A stretch of DNA of 64,000 bases, taken from contig JAPYSU010000005.1 in the NCBI GenBank assembly GCA_029936425.1, positions 124,001 to 188,000 of the forward strand. The letters run 5' to 3'. Each line of letters begins with the position of its first letter. Positions within the stretch are counted from its first letter, which is position 1. The notes under the pieces were generated by a model. That model worked only from the letters and a program-made list of their open reading frames with translations, searched no databases and was not told the origin of the DNA. Made by a program: the position numbers and the translations under genes. This DNA is from Litorimonas sp. (GTDB lineage Bacteria > Pseudomonadota > Alphaproteobacteria > Caulobacterales > Maricaulaceae). Positions 25,765 to 34,221 of the stretch are shown here, in pieces.

Positions 25765-26567
25765 AAATGCGCCAGGATAGCTTCGGCGCGGCGCAAGTCT
25801 TCGGGCGTATCAATGCCAGAGATGTCCACTTCCGAGGGATTGACTTTGACGCAGCCAATGGACAATCCATTTTCAAGGCAACGTAGCTGCTCCAGCCCTT
25901 CCAATTGCTCCCAATGGCCTAGCGGCAATGAGACGAACTTTTCCAATGCCGACTTGCGATAAGCATAGAGCCCGATATGGCGGCAGACCGGGGAGAGGGG
26001 GGAGGCGTATCTCAGAGCCTCTTCTTTCCGGATAGCCGGAAGGATATTTTTGGAAAACCAGAGCGCTTTGCCGTGTTCATCCGAAACAACGCTTGTGCCG
26101 CTAAAAGGCGTTTCAACCTTATCGGACCTCATCTGGTCAAGCGCGTCCCAATCCAATTGAATATAGGGTGTGGCAACATCAAAACCGGGTTCTTTTTCGA
26201 GAAGGTCTAAAACAGCGATAACATGCTCTGGCGGCGTAAATGGCGCGTCTCCCTGTAAATTTACAATGATATCAATTGACTGGCCCGATGTGTTCTCAAA
26301 ATTTCTTACGGCTGCCAAAGCGCGATCACTTCCAGACGGCAGCTCCGGGTCGGTCATGACATATTGAATTCCAATTTCAGCGCAATGGGTGGCTATTCGC
26401 CCATCATCCGTCGCAACCAGCGCAACACAATCCTTTAGATCGTCCGCCGCTTTTTGAGCATTCCGGTAAGTACGCTCGACCATTGTCTGGCCGCCCAGCA
26501 TGGCCAGGGGTTTGCCGGGAAAACGCGTCGAGGCGTATCGGGCGGGAACTATAATCGCGCTAGACAT
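25761..26567 (-). CDS. kdsB: 3-deoxy-manno-octulosonate cytidylyltransferase
   Basis: A 268-residue CMP-Kdo synthetase that activates Kdo for lipopolysaccharide. Motifs are IIVPARYASTRFPGKPLAMLGGQTMVERTY, VATDDGRIA, MTDPELPSGSDR and IVNLQGDAPF. It overlaps kdsD upstream by 8 bp and the phosphatase downstream by 4 bp. Together with kdsD it covers two Kdo-pathway steps. Confidence 0.95.
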   Translation of the reverse strand: MSSAIIVPARYASTRFPGKPLAMLGGQTMVERTYRNAQKAADDLKDCVALVATDDGRIATHCAEIGIQYVMTDPELPSGSDRALAAVRNFENTSGQSIDIIVNLQGDAPFTPPEHVIAVLDLLEKEPGFDVATPYIQLDWDALDQMRSDKVETPFSGTSVVSDEHGKALWFSKNILPAIRKEEALRYASPLSPVCRHIGLYAYRKSALEKFVSLPLGHWEQLEGLEQLRCLENGLSIGCVKVNPSEVDISGIDTPEDLRRAEAILAHL

Positions 26568-27528
26568 AACCGGCCGCTAAAAGAGATTTCAGATCCACCA
26601 AGGCGAGGGGCTTTCCGCCCTGTACGACGAATGCATTTCCAATACGGCGGGCCGTGAATTCATCTACCACCCTTCCCATCCTTTGCTCTTTCGAAACCGT
26701 GAATGGGCTGGGGGTCATGATGTCCGTCGCGCTCATTTCAAACAAATTCGGCCCCATGGCCCGGCGCAAATCACCATCCGTTACAATCCCGATCAAAGCC
26801 CCGTTTTCATCCGTAATGCCAACACATCCCAATCCACCTTCTGTTATCGCCAGAACGGTTTCGGCCATATCGGCTTTATAATCTATCAGAGGGTTTCCTG
26901 CTTGAGTGCGCTCCATCCAATCCGAGACTGTCTGTAAGCGTAAGCCAAGCTTACCGCCCGGGTGGCGCCTACCGAAATCTTCTGATGTGAAGCCCCGCTT
27001 TTGCATGACAGAAACAACCAAGGCATCTCCCATGGCAAGAGTATTTGTCGTTGATGTCGTCGGGGCCAGTCCATTCGGGCAAGCTTCGGCCACTTGCGGA
27101 AGGAGGAGGGCGGTTGTTGCGGCTTTAGCCAGGGTCGATTCAGGTCGAGAGGTTATCGCGATAACTTTGACCTTCTCTTTTTTGGCGTAGTTAAGGACAT
27201 CGAGCAGCTCTCGACTTTCCCCGGAATTTGAGAGGGCCAGGAGTATAGAACCTTTGGCAATCATGCCGAGATCGCCATGACTGGCTTCGGTTGGATGCAT
27301 GAAAAAGGCCGGAGTTCCGGTCGAGGCAAAACTTGCCGCTATCTTCTGACCGACATGGCCTGATTTACCGACGCCGGCAACGATGAGATAGCCATCAGAT
27401 TTTAAAATAATATCAACAGCTTGAGAAATAGAGCTCGTGTCAATGGACTCTAATAGAGCGGTCAAGCCGTCACGTTCCTGGCGCACCACATTACGGGCAA
27501 ATTCTGCGATCTCTGTCGACGTATTCAT
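26560..27528 (-). CDS. kdsD: arabinose-5-phosphate isomerase (KdsD/KpsF)
   Basis: A 322-residue enzyme that converts ribulose-5-phosphate to arabinose-5-phosphate for Kdo. An N-terminal SIS domain (VAGVGKSGHVGQKIAASFASTGTPAFF and GDLGMIAKGSILLALSNSGES) is followed by paired CBS domains (about 205-320, ITDENGALIGIVTDGDLRRAM). GDALVVSVMQKRGF and GRRHPGGKLGLRL are the family signature between domains. It leads the leftward kdsD-kdsB-phosphatase operon. Confidence 0.95.
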   Translation of the reverse strand: MNTSTEIAEFARNVVRQERDGLTALLESIDTSSISQAVDIILKSDGYLIVAGVGKSGHVGQKIAASFASTGTPAFFMHPTEASHGDLGMIAKGSILLALSNSGESRELLDVLNYAKKEKVKVIAITSRPESTLAKAATTALLLPQVAEACPNGLAPTTSTTNTLAMGDALVVSVMQKRGFTSEDFGRRHPGGKLGLRLQTVSDWMERTQAGNPLIDYKADMAETVLAITEGGLGCVGITDENGALIGIVTDGDLRRAMGPNLFEMSATDIMTPSPFTVSKEQRMGRVVDEFTARRIGNAFVVQGGKPLALVDLKSLLAAGYV

Positions 27529-27578
27529 AGGGCACCTATAGGCGGTTCGGGGGGCAGAAACGAGTAAAAACTAAAGAG

Positions 27579-28547
27579 CTAGAATTTCAGCCTTTGAATT
27601 TCAGTCACTTTGGCCACATCTTTGGTTCGATCATAGAGTTTCGTCGTCGTCGAATTTGAATGATTTGCCATGATACGGGCGTCCTCCAGACTGCCGCCAT
27701 TATTTAGATAGGTTGTAATGCCTGTCGCGCGGAAGCTGTGGTTGCCGATATCACGGTGAATTCCTGCGGCGAGGGCGCGTTTACGCACCATTCTCCAGGA
27801 CGAATTACGGTCAAACGGTTTGCCTGTGAGATAACCGCCGCGAGCAGTAGAAGACTGAAAAATCAATTCATTAGGCTGATTCATTAAGCCGGTTGTCTGG
27901 AGGTATTCATCCATCATTTCCTCTAAATCCGGATGAACGGGCATTTCGTGCCGTTTGGAGCCTTTTTCTTCCCCCACAAGCCATCTCTGATCGCCTCTGA
28001 GTTCATAATCACGTACTTTGAGCGATAAGGCTGCGGAAATCCGAAAAAAGGAATAGACCATGAGGCCTATCAAAGCACGGTCGCGCAGATCTTTCTGAGA
28101 GCGACGCGGAATGCTGTCCAATATCTGACGGACCTGTGTGGAAACTATAACCGGTGTTTTTCCTGTGCCTGATGTGGTGCGCGGGAGTTTCACAGCCTTG
28201 GCCGGATTTACGGAAAGAACGCCTCTGACGACGCAGGAGTCCAGAAACATTCGGACGGCCGATAGATATTGGCGCAAACTTGATTTTTCATAGCCTTTTT
28301 CAATCTGCGCGATGTTGAACTGCTGTACATGGACGGGCTCTATATCGAGAACGTCGGTTATGCCCAGGCTTTCGCAATGTTCAAAAAACAAACGCAATCC
28401 ATTGGCATAAGCATGATTGGTATGTTGGTTGATATTGAGCGAAAAGAACTCGGCATAAGCCGAAACCATTTTCGTGCCATTGCGAACCACAAAGTCCGGC
28501 GGCGTCATATCTTGTCCGGTTTGAATTTCCTGTTTTGAAGAGGCCAT
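27579..28547 (-). CDS. tyrosine recombinase / site-specific integrase
   Basis: A protein of about 322 residues. The N-terminal SAM-like core-binding domain (HTNHAYANGLRLFFEHCESL) precedes a full catalytic domain: Arg in SFFRISAALSL, Lys in EEKGSKRHEMPVH, H-x-x-R in HSFRATGITTYLNNGG, His in ANHSNSTTTKLYDR, and the nucleophilic Tyr in that last motif. All catalytic residues are present. The ATG at 28547 is one choice; a GTG five codons upstream at 28562 is another. A 36-bp perfect inverted repeat with a dif-like core lies about 40 bp upstream. It could be an element integrase, a Xer-type resolvase or a domesticated recombinase. Confidence 0.9.
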   Translation of the reverse strand: MASSKQEIQTGQDMTPPDFVVRNGTKMVSAYAEFFSLNINQHTNHAYANGLRLFFEHCESLGITDVLDIEPVHVQQFNIAQIEKGYEKSSLRQYLSAVRMFLDSCVVRGVLSVNPAKAVKLPRTTSGTGKTPVIVSTQVRQILDSIPRRSQKDLRDRALIGLMVYSFFRISAALSLKVRDYELRGDQRWLVGEEKGSKRHEMPVHPDLEEMMDEYLQTTGLMNQPNELIFQSSTARGGYLTGKPFDRNSSWRMVRKRALAAGIHRDIGNHSFRATGITTYLNNGGSLEDARIMANHSNSTTTKLYDRTKDVAKVTEIQRLKF

Positions 28548-28585
28548 AGAATACACACTCACGCTACCGCGGCCTTAGGGGCCTG

Positions 28586-28621
28586 TTTAATACAACATAA
28601 TCTGCATTATGTTGTATTAAA
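28586..28621. repeat. Perfect 16-bp inverted repeat with 4-bp spacer; dif-like recombination site or operator
   Basis: The left arm TTTAATACAACATAAT and its exact reverse complement flank CTGC. The inner part reads CATAA-TCTGCA-TTATGTT, matching the CATAA-N6-TTATG core of Xer dif sites. It can also be read as 14-bp arms with an 8-bp spacer, a Cre/loxP-like layout. It lies directly upstream of the tyrosine recombinase gene. Whether it is a crossover site or a transcription operator cannot be settled from sequence alone. Confidence 0.7.
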
Positions 28622-28715
28622 GAATGGTGTATTTTGGTGAGTTTTTTAGAACTTTATCGTTCAGCGAGTAAGGTTTAGGTGAAGACAAATTAGAAGACAA
28701 CGGCTTCATGCCAAA

Positions 28716-29036
28716 TTATGGTGTCATCATATCCCGTTCCATTTTCATGATGTCCTGCATTTCGGGCGTAGCCATTGGCAAGCTGTCCAAAGGCGATAGC
28801 CCGACAATCTTGCGTTCAAGATTCATCAACTCTAATTCGAGTTCGTCATATTTAACCCGGCGCTTCAATGATTTTAATTCACGCATAAGGGCATGTTCAT
28901 TCGCACTTAAATGGTCAGGTTGGGACTCACGGCGTTTTGCCTGAAGCGCCCTGATTTTATCCTCAACTCTAAGGCTGCTAAGGATCGCCTTATTCTGTCG
29001 ATATTGTTGCGGGTTAACCCTTCGTTTTCTTACCAT
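28716..29036 (-). CDS. small basic coiled-coil protein, function unknown
   Basis: A 106-residue charged protein. The N-terminus is very basic (MVRKRRVNPQQYRQ). A long predicted coiled coil spans about residues 20-85 (EHALMRELKSLKRRVKYDEL, ELMNLERKIVGL), followed by a Met-rich tail. An AGAAGAG lies upstream of the ATG. There is no signal peptide or membrane segment. Charge and shape resemble small DNA-associated accessory proteins of mobile elements, but I do not recognise the family. It is transcribed toward the recombinase gene, 169 bp away. Confidence 0.55.
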   Translation of the reverse strand: MVRKRRVNPQQYRQNKAILSSLRVEDKIRALQAKRRESQPDHLSANEHALMRELKSLKRRVKYDELELELMNLERKIVGLSPLDSLPMATPEMQDIMKMERDMMTP

Positions 29037-29757
29037 AAATAAGTCTCTTCTTCCGCTGATTTTGCCCCCTTCCCTTGGCGCTTATATGTTATTCTTATTT
29101 CATTTCCTTATCTCTCAATTCTTTCGTTTTATTGTGGGTTTTGTCGGAGAGGGCTGTCTGCGGGGTGTGAGTATCGAACGGGGAACGTTAAGCTATATAT
29201 GGTTTTTACGACCTCACGCTTACGGGTGTAAGGCGTAAGACCCGCAGTGATAGAATCATCCGAACGCGGCTCTGCGAAGCAGAGATAGTAAGGATGCGGC
29301 CCAGCTAAATAATATTTTTGCCATATCCGAACCCTTCGGTTTCGGCGCTGCATTGTATTTGATGCCCCGCATCAAATACGGGCATTTCGCGTCCCGCTGA
29401 CGGCCAAGGGTCTCAGTCGTGGAGCCCATGGCGCTCGTCAGGCCGCCCGGCTCTCAAGGCGTTACCCTTCATCCCCCAACGACAAACATCCTCCGATTAC
29501 CAGTCAGTCAACGTGCACTTAACCTGCCCACGCGATCGATACATTTTTCAGTCAATTCGAAAGCGGGGCCTTTAAGTCCGTCGTTCAAATCAACGAGGTT
29601 GACTATAGGCCGGAAAAGCAAAGTGAGGATGGGTCTCCAAATTATTTTGTAAGGGGTTGAAAGAGTTGAGGGTTTTAAAATGATAAGTGAGGATGGTTTT
29701 TCTAAGTCAGGTCATCTTCCCCCGTTTACGGAGGAGGAAAAGACAAGCATTGTAAGC
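29037..29757. other. 721-bp noncoding stretch rich in hairpins
   Basis: There is no convincing gene here. Hairpins seen are CTCTGC-GAA-GCAGAG (29270-29284), CCGAACC-CTTC-GGTTTCGG (29327-29345) and a perfect 11-bp stem GTATTTGATGC-CCC-GCATCAAATAC (29355-29379). The words AGTGAGGATGG recur near 29621 and 29686. A 74-codon open frame (29129-29353, minus) has no ribosome-binding site and covers the hairpins. The region looks like a transfer or replication origin remnant, or an untranslated structured RNA, but that is speculation. Confidence 0.45.
29355..29379. repeat. 11-bp perfect hairpin
   Basis: GTATTTGATGC and its exact complement flank a 3-base loop. There is no T-tract, so it is not a standard terminator. 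It sits in the middle of the 721-bp noncoding stretch between the recombinase islet and the methyltransferase. Confidence 0.7.
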
Positions 29758-30435
29758 CTACTCAGGCCCAATAGTGATGAGAGATTTCGTCATCAGCGCG
29801 AATCTTTCTCGGTGTATCTCGCCGTCTGGAAAGAAGGTTTTGACCAGGCTGGCATTTATGAGCGAGAGATGATCAATCTCGTCAATCGCCTCCTCTATGG
29901 GTTCCACCCTCTCGCTATACCCAACGGCGTATTTGTTGATGAGGCGAATACGGGTCGGCGCCGGAAGCCAATGCAAAAACGGCACGCCAAAATGTGGTTC
30001 CAGGGGAAACCAGAGATTTGGCGTTTGCATGTAATAGCGTTTGGCAACGCGCCGGGATTCCGACGAAAATTTGGCCATATTTGCGAAAGATCCCACATGT
30101 TCAATGACGCTGTTAGAGTGGGAAATGTCGAACTGATTATCGGAAAATTGTGACAAATCACAACCATCCCCGACCACTTGAACAATATTCAAATCGGAGC
30201 TCTTTTGAGAGTAATCCTCAAGCTCGTCTTCAAAATTGACGGTGGTAATAATGACATGTTCCCGAAGGTCTTCGGACAGATAATCCCAATAATCCCGGCG
30301 CCCGCCAATATCGATAACTGTTACAGGATCGGAGACTTTCAGCGCCTCTCGGATAAGGTTTTCAACCTTTTCAAAGCGTTTCTTCCGAAACTTATACCTG
30401 ATCGTCTTTGAATCTGTCGCATCAATACGTTGCAT
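29758..30435 (-). CDS. class I SAM-dependent methyltransferase, substrate unknown
   Basis: A 225-residue protein with the SAM-binding strand-loop PVTVIDIGGRRDYWDYLSED, then VQVVGDGCDLSQFSDNQFDISHSNSVIEHVG (the acidic loop and post-motif region typical of the Methyltransf_11 fold) and RVAKRYYMQTPNLWFPLEPHFG. The last resembles methyltransferases acting on sugars or glycolipids. The start has a strong AGGGAGG site. It follows gyrA in the same direction but is separated from it by a terminator. Confidence 0.8.
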   Translation of the reverse strand: MQRIDATDSKTIRYKFRKKRFEKVENLIREALKVSDPVTVIDIGGRRDYWDYLSEDLREHVIITTVNFEDELEDYSQKSSDLNIVQVVGDGCDLSQFSDNQFDISHSNSVIEHVGSFANMAKFSSESRRVAKRYYMQTPNLWFPLEPHFGVPFLHWLPAPTRIRLINKYAVGYSERVEPIEEAIDEIDHLSLINASLVKTFFPDGEIHRERFALMTKSLITIGPE

Positions 30436-30472
30436 GAGCGCCTCCCTGAGGAAGGGCTTAGCCGTAAGATTT

Positions 30473-30523
30473 AAAAAAAAGGTTTAAGACCAAGCCTCTT
30501 ATCGAGAATTTGGCTTAAACCTT
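30473..30523 (-). terminator. rho-independent terminator of gyrA
   Basis: On the minus strand AAGGTTTAAG pairs with CTTAAACCTT, extended by four more pairs past a one-base bulge, and is followed by eight T. It lies directly after the gyrA stop and before the methyltransferase. Confidence 0.85.
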
Positions 30524-30526
30524 GAA

Positions 30527-33298
30527 TTACGTTTCAGACGCTGCGTCGTCGGCCTCGGACTCATCTTCGCTTTCGAGGACACGTTCGACAGACACTACTC
30601 TCTCACCATCACGGGTTTTAATAACCGTAACGCCGCGTGAGCTCCGCGAGACAATTCGGATATTCTGGACCGGACAGCGGATCAGAAGCCCGCCATCTGT
30701 CACGATCATGACCTGATCATCTTCGTCAATTGTGAAGGAACGAACCAGTTTCGCGTGGGGATCGCCTTTTTTACGGTCCAGATTTTGAGCCGTCACGCCC
30801 TGCCCGCCCCGGTTCATACAGCGATAATCGTAAGAAGAGCTGCGTTTGCCCAAACCGTCATCCGCCAGAGTGAGCAAGAATTGTTCACTGGCTTGCAGAT
30901 AGCCTAAGCGTTCCTCGTCGAGAGACGTTTCAATTTCGACGTCTTCCGCGGCCTCTTCAGTCTCGTCTTCGCCTTCGTCAGACAAAGCCCGGCGCATGGC
31001 ATTGGCATGTTTCATATAGGCGCGGGCTTCGTCAGTTTCGATATCGACATGACGCAGAACGGCCATTGAAATGACCTCGTCTCCGTCCGCCAGTCGGATG
31101 CCGCGCACGCCGGAAGAGGTCCGGCCGACAAAACGGCGAACATCGGTAACGCGGAAACGAATGGATTTTCCGAGGGCCGTCGTCAGCAGAACGTCGTCTT
31201 CCTCATTACAGAAGCGAACATCAACGATTCCGTCGCCCTCATCCGGTTTCATGGCAATTTTGCCGTTGCGATTGACGCGCGTGAAGTCGGAGAGTGAATT
31301 TCGGCGCACGCCGCCGGAACGCGACGCAAACATGATATCCATATCTGCCCATTCGTCCTCGTTCTCGGGCATGGCCATGATGGAGTTGATGGTTTCCCCC
31401 TGCTCCAGAGGCAAAAGGTTGACTAAAGCCTTGCCGCGTGTTGCGGGCCCGCCCAGAGGCAGTTTCCAGACTTTCAGCTTGTAAGCCATGCCGGTCGAGG
31501 AAAAGAACAGAACAGGCGTATGTGTATTGGCCACGAAAACGGTGGTGACGACATCTTCGTCCTTCATGGACATGCCGGAGCGCCCTCTTCCGCCGCGGCG
31601 CTGCGCGCGGTAAGTATCGAGCGCCGTGCGTTTGACATATCCGCCAGACGTCACTGTTACGACCATATCCTCAACCGCGATGAGATCTTCATCATCAAAG
31701 TCCAGTTCGCCTTCGATAAACTCGGATCGGCGCGGCGTGGCATATTTCTCTTTAACTTCAATAAGTTCTTCGCGAATGATTGTCTGAACGCGTTCGCGGC
31801 TACGTAGGATTTCCAGTAGATCCGTGATAAGCGCGGCGAGCTTCTCGGCTTCGTCCGTAATTTCGTCCATCCCGAGCGCTGTGAGCTTGACCAGACGCAG
31901 GTCGAGGATCGCTTTTGCCTGCTCCTCTGTCAGCTGGATTGTGCCGTCCTCCAGCAGTTTGGAGCGCGGATCAGCAATGAGCTTGATCAGCGCGCCCATG
32001 CCCTGCGCGTCCCAGGTTCGGGACAACAGGTTCTCGCGTGCCTCTTTCGGATTGGCAGAGCCGCGTATAATCTTGATGATCTCATCGATATTGGCAACCG
32101 CGGTCGCGAGGCCGACTAGGATGTGCGCCCGGTCACGGGCCTTGGCGAGATCGAACTTCGTCCGGCGAGCAATTACTTCTTCGCGGAAACCCAGAAACGC
32201 TTCCAGCATTTGCCGCACATTCATCTGCTCCGGCTTACCGCCATTCAGGGCGAGCATGTTGGAACTGAAGTTCTGTTGGAGTTGCGAGAAGCGGAAAAGC
32301 TGGTTCAGAACCACATCAGGGACGGCGTCGCGTTTAAGTTCAATGACAACCCGCATGCCAACACGATCGGATTCGTCGCGAACGGCCGAGATTCCCTCAA
32401 TGCGTTTCTCATTAACAAGCGCCGCTATCTTCTTGATCATATTGGCTTTGTTTACCTGAAACGGAATTTCAGTAACGATAATCGCCATGCGGTCTTTACG
32501 GATTTCTTCAAATTCTGTTTTGGCCCGCACAGTGACAGAGCCGCGCCCTGTCAGAACGCCCTGTTTTGCCCCGCTCCGGCCCATGATAAATGCGCCGGTC
32601 GGGAAATCCGGTCCTGGAATAATGTCCAGCAAGTCCATATCGGAGAGGTTACCGTCTTCCATCAAGGCCAGCGTGCCGTCGATGACTTCTCCCAGATTAT
32701 GCGGCGCGATATTGGTGGCCATACCGACCGCGATGCCGCCTGCTCCATTCACGAGCAAGTTCGGGAAACGGGCCGGTAGAACGACAGGCTCGGATTCTGA
32801 CGCGTCGTAATTGTCCTGGAAATTGACCGTATTCTTTTCGATATCCGCCAAAAGAGAGGCGGCCGGCTTATCCATGCGAACTTCGGTATAACGCATCGCC
32901 GCCGGCGGATCACCGTCCACAGAACCAAAATTGCCCTGCCCGTCGAGCAATGGCAGGCGCATGGAAAAATCCTGCGCCATTCGGACAAGTGAGTCGTAAA
33001 CCGCGCTATCACCATGCGGGTGATATTTACCAATAACGTCCCCCACGACGCGGGCGGATTTTTTATAAGGCTTTTCCCGCGTGAAACCGTTCTCATGCAT
33101 GGAATAGAGGATACGGCGATGAACCGGCTTTAGCCCGTCTCTCACATCAGGGATCGCCCGAGAGACGATAACGCTCATCGCATAATCGAGATAGGAGCTT
33201 TTCATCTCCTCTTCGATGCTAATGGGGCTCACCCCTTCCGGCCAGGGCGGAGGGGCCTCATTATCGGGCGTTTCAGGAATGTCGTTATCGTCGCTCAA
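30527..33298 (-). CDS. gyrA: DNA gyrase subunit A
   Basis: A 923-residue type II topoisomerase subunit that breaks and rejoins DNA and, with GyrB, introduces negative supercoils. The N-terminal domain shows EEEMKSSYLDYAMSVIVSRA and RDGLKPVHRRILYSM. The quinolone-resistance region is GKYHPHGDSAVYDSLVRMAQ, where the Ser83 and Asp87 equivalents are unchanged (sensitive type). The catalytic Tyr is in AAMRYTEVRM. The GyrA box appears as QRRGGRGRSGM near residue 570, followed by beta-pinwheel repeats. An acidic insertion (DEGEDETEEAAEDVEIETSL) interrupts the C-terminal domain. The likely start is TTG at 33298 with GGGGAG upstream. Confidence 0.96.
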   Translation of the reverse strand: MSDDNDIPETPDNEAPPPWPEGVSPISIEEEMKSSYLDYAMSVIVSRAIPDVRDGLKPVHRRILYSMHENGFTREKPYKKSARVVGDVIGKYHPHGDSAVYDSLVRMAQDFSMRLPLLDGQGNFGSVDGDPPAAMRYTEVRMDKPAASLLADIEKNTVNFQDNYDASESEPVVLPARFPNLLVNGAGGIAVGMATNIAPHNLGEVIDGTLALMEDGNLSDMDLLDIIPGPDFPTGAFIMGRSGAKQGVLTGRGSVTVRAKTEFEEIRKDRMAIIVTEIPFQVNKANMIKKIAALVNEKRIEGISAVRDESDRVGMRVVIELKRDAVPDVVLNQLFRFSQLQQNFSSNMLALNGGKPEQMNVRQMLEAFLGFREEVIARRTKFDLAKARDRAHILVGLATAVANIDEIIKIIRGSANPKEARENLLSRTWDAQGMGALIKLIADPRSKLLEDGTIQLTEEQAKAILDLRLVKLTALGMDEITDEAEKLAALITDLLEILRSRERVQTIIREELIEVKEKYATPRRSEFIEGELDFDDEDLIAVEDMVVTVTSGGYVKRTALDTYRAQRRGGRGRSGMSMKDEDVVTTVFVANTHTPVLFFSSTGMAYKLKVWKLPLGGPATRGKALVNLLPLEQGETINSIMAMPENEDEWADMDIMFASRSGGVRRNSLSDFTRVNRNGKIAMKPDEGDGIVDVRFCNEEDDVLLTTALGKSIRFRVTDVRRFVGRTSSGVRGIRLADGDEVISMAVLRHVDIETDEARAYMKHANAMRRALSDEGEDETEEAAEDVEIETSLDEERLGYLQASEQFLLTLADDGLGKRSSSYDYRCMNRGGQGVTAQNLDRKKGDPHAKLVRSFTIDEDDQVMIVTDGGLLIRCPVQNIRIVSRSSRGVTVIKTRDGERVVSVERVLESEDESEADDAASET

Positions 33299-33321
33299 AC
33301 TCTGATCTCCCCATAAAAATC

Positions 33322-33344
33322 AAGCCGCTCGAATCGTGCGGCTT
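33322..33344. promoter_or_regulatory. Hairpin in the gyrA leader
   Basis: AAGCCGC and GCGGCTT form a 7-bp stem with a 9-base loop, 24 bp before the gyrA start. On the minus strand it is followed by GATTTTTA and on the plus strand by TTGTCCTCTTTTT, so it could terminate transcription in either direction or act in a gyrA leader. Confidence 0.5.
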
Positions 33345-33501
33345 TTGTCCTCTTTTTATTAGCAGTCAGGAGGGCTTACAGCAAATTATTAGAGCGCTTT
33401 TCCTCAAGCTATAAATTTAAATCGATTTAAGTTTAGAGGGCAATGGAACATATTTGCTATCAAAATCGTAGCAAAGATGAAAATTAACTTTGGAGCCATT
33501 T

Positions 33502-34161
33502 ATGACCCTATCAAAAACCCTTTTATCAACTGCAATTATTGCGTCGCTCGCGGCTTGTTCAGGTAGCGATCCAGACACAACAACCGATAACATGGACACG
33601 GATATGGCAACAACCGAATCCACCATGTCCATGGACGATGACGCCATGGATGGAGAGATGGATGATATGGATATGGCAGATTCCATGGAAAATGAGCGCG
33701 GTGAAGTCATGACAAGAGATATTATGAACCCTGAGGGCGAAACTATCGGCACCGTCACCCTCACCTCACTCGGCATGAGTGGAACAGAAGTAAAAGTTGA
33801 TGTCAGCGGTCTGGAGCAAGGGACACATGCTTTGCATTTCCACCAGACAGGTAAATGCGAAGGTCCTGATTTTGCATCTGCCGGTGGGCACTTTAACCCA
33901 ACGGATAAAGAACATGGTTTCGACGTCGCAGATGGCCCGCACGCAGGTGATATGGAAAATATAGACGTTGGGATAAACGGCGAAGGCGTTTTCACAGTCA
34001 CCAATAAACGGGTTTCAATTCGCAGCAATGACAGCGAACTCCCCGCCCTACTTGACGCAGACGGAGCTGCCTTGATGATTCATCAGAAAGCAGATGATTA
34101 TACCAGTCAGCCAAGCGGCGCAGCAGGTGCGCGTGTGGGATGTGCTGTCATCACTTCCTAA
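33502..34161 (+). CDS. sodC: Cu,Zn superoxide dismutase family lipoprotein
   Basis: A 219-residue exported lipoprotein (signal MTLSKTLLSTAIIASLAAC, Cys19). A stretch of roughly 45 residues extremely rich in Met and Asp follows (MSMDDDAMDGEMDDMDMADS). The SOD domain runs from about residue 70. Copper ligands are in HALHFHQTGKC, the GPDFASAGGHFNP segment carries bridging and zinc ligands, and MIHQKADDYTSQPSGAAGAR with GCAVI closes the active site. It dismutates periplasmic superoxide. The ATG at 33502 has TTTGGAG upstream. A strong terminator follows. Confidence 0.92.
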   Translation: MTLSKTLLSTAIIASLAACSGSDPDTTTDNMDTDMATTESTMSMDDDAMDGEMDDMDMADSMENERGEVMTRDIMNPEGETIGTVTLTSLGMSGTEVKVDVSGLEQGTHALHFHQTGKCEGPDFASAGGHFNPTDKEHGFDVADGPHAGDMENIDVGINGEGVFTVTNKRVSIRSNDSELPALLDADGAALMIHQKADDYTSQPSGAAGARVGCAVITS

Positions 34162-34184
34162 ACTTCAATCATAATTGAATTCTG

Positions 34185-34221
34185 ATATGGCTCGGTGATT
34201 ATTCACCGGGCCATATTTTTT
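34185..34221 (+). terminator. rho-independent terminator of sodC
   Basis: ATATGGC-T-CGGTGA pairs with TCACCG-G-GCCATAT around a TTAT loop, followed by five T. The right half overlaps the 3' coding end of the convergent DUF2330 gene. Confidence 0.9.

Noticed and set aside
29129..29353. 74-codon minus-strand frame in the noncoding islet
   Set aside because: It has no ribosome-binding site, covers hairpins, and its composition is not protein-like.
28716..29757. Retron or other reverse-transcriptase-linked RNA locus
   Set aside because: Hairpins are present, but no reverse transcriptase gene exists in the window.
29680..30153. 157-codon plus-strand frame
   Set aside because: It lies mostly antisense to the methyltransferase gene, which has a strong ribosome-binding site and clear motifs.
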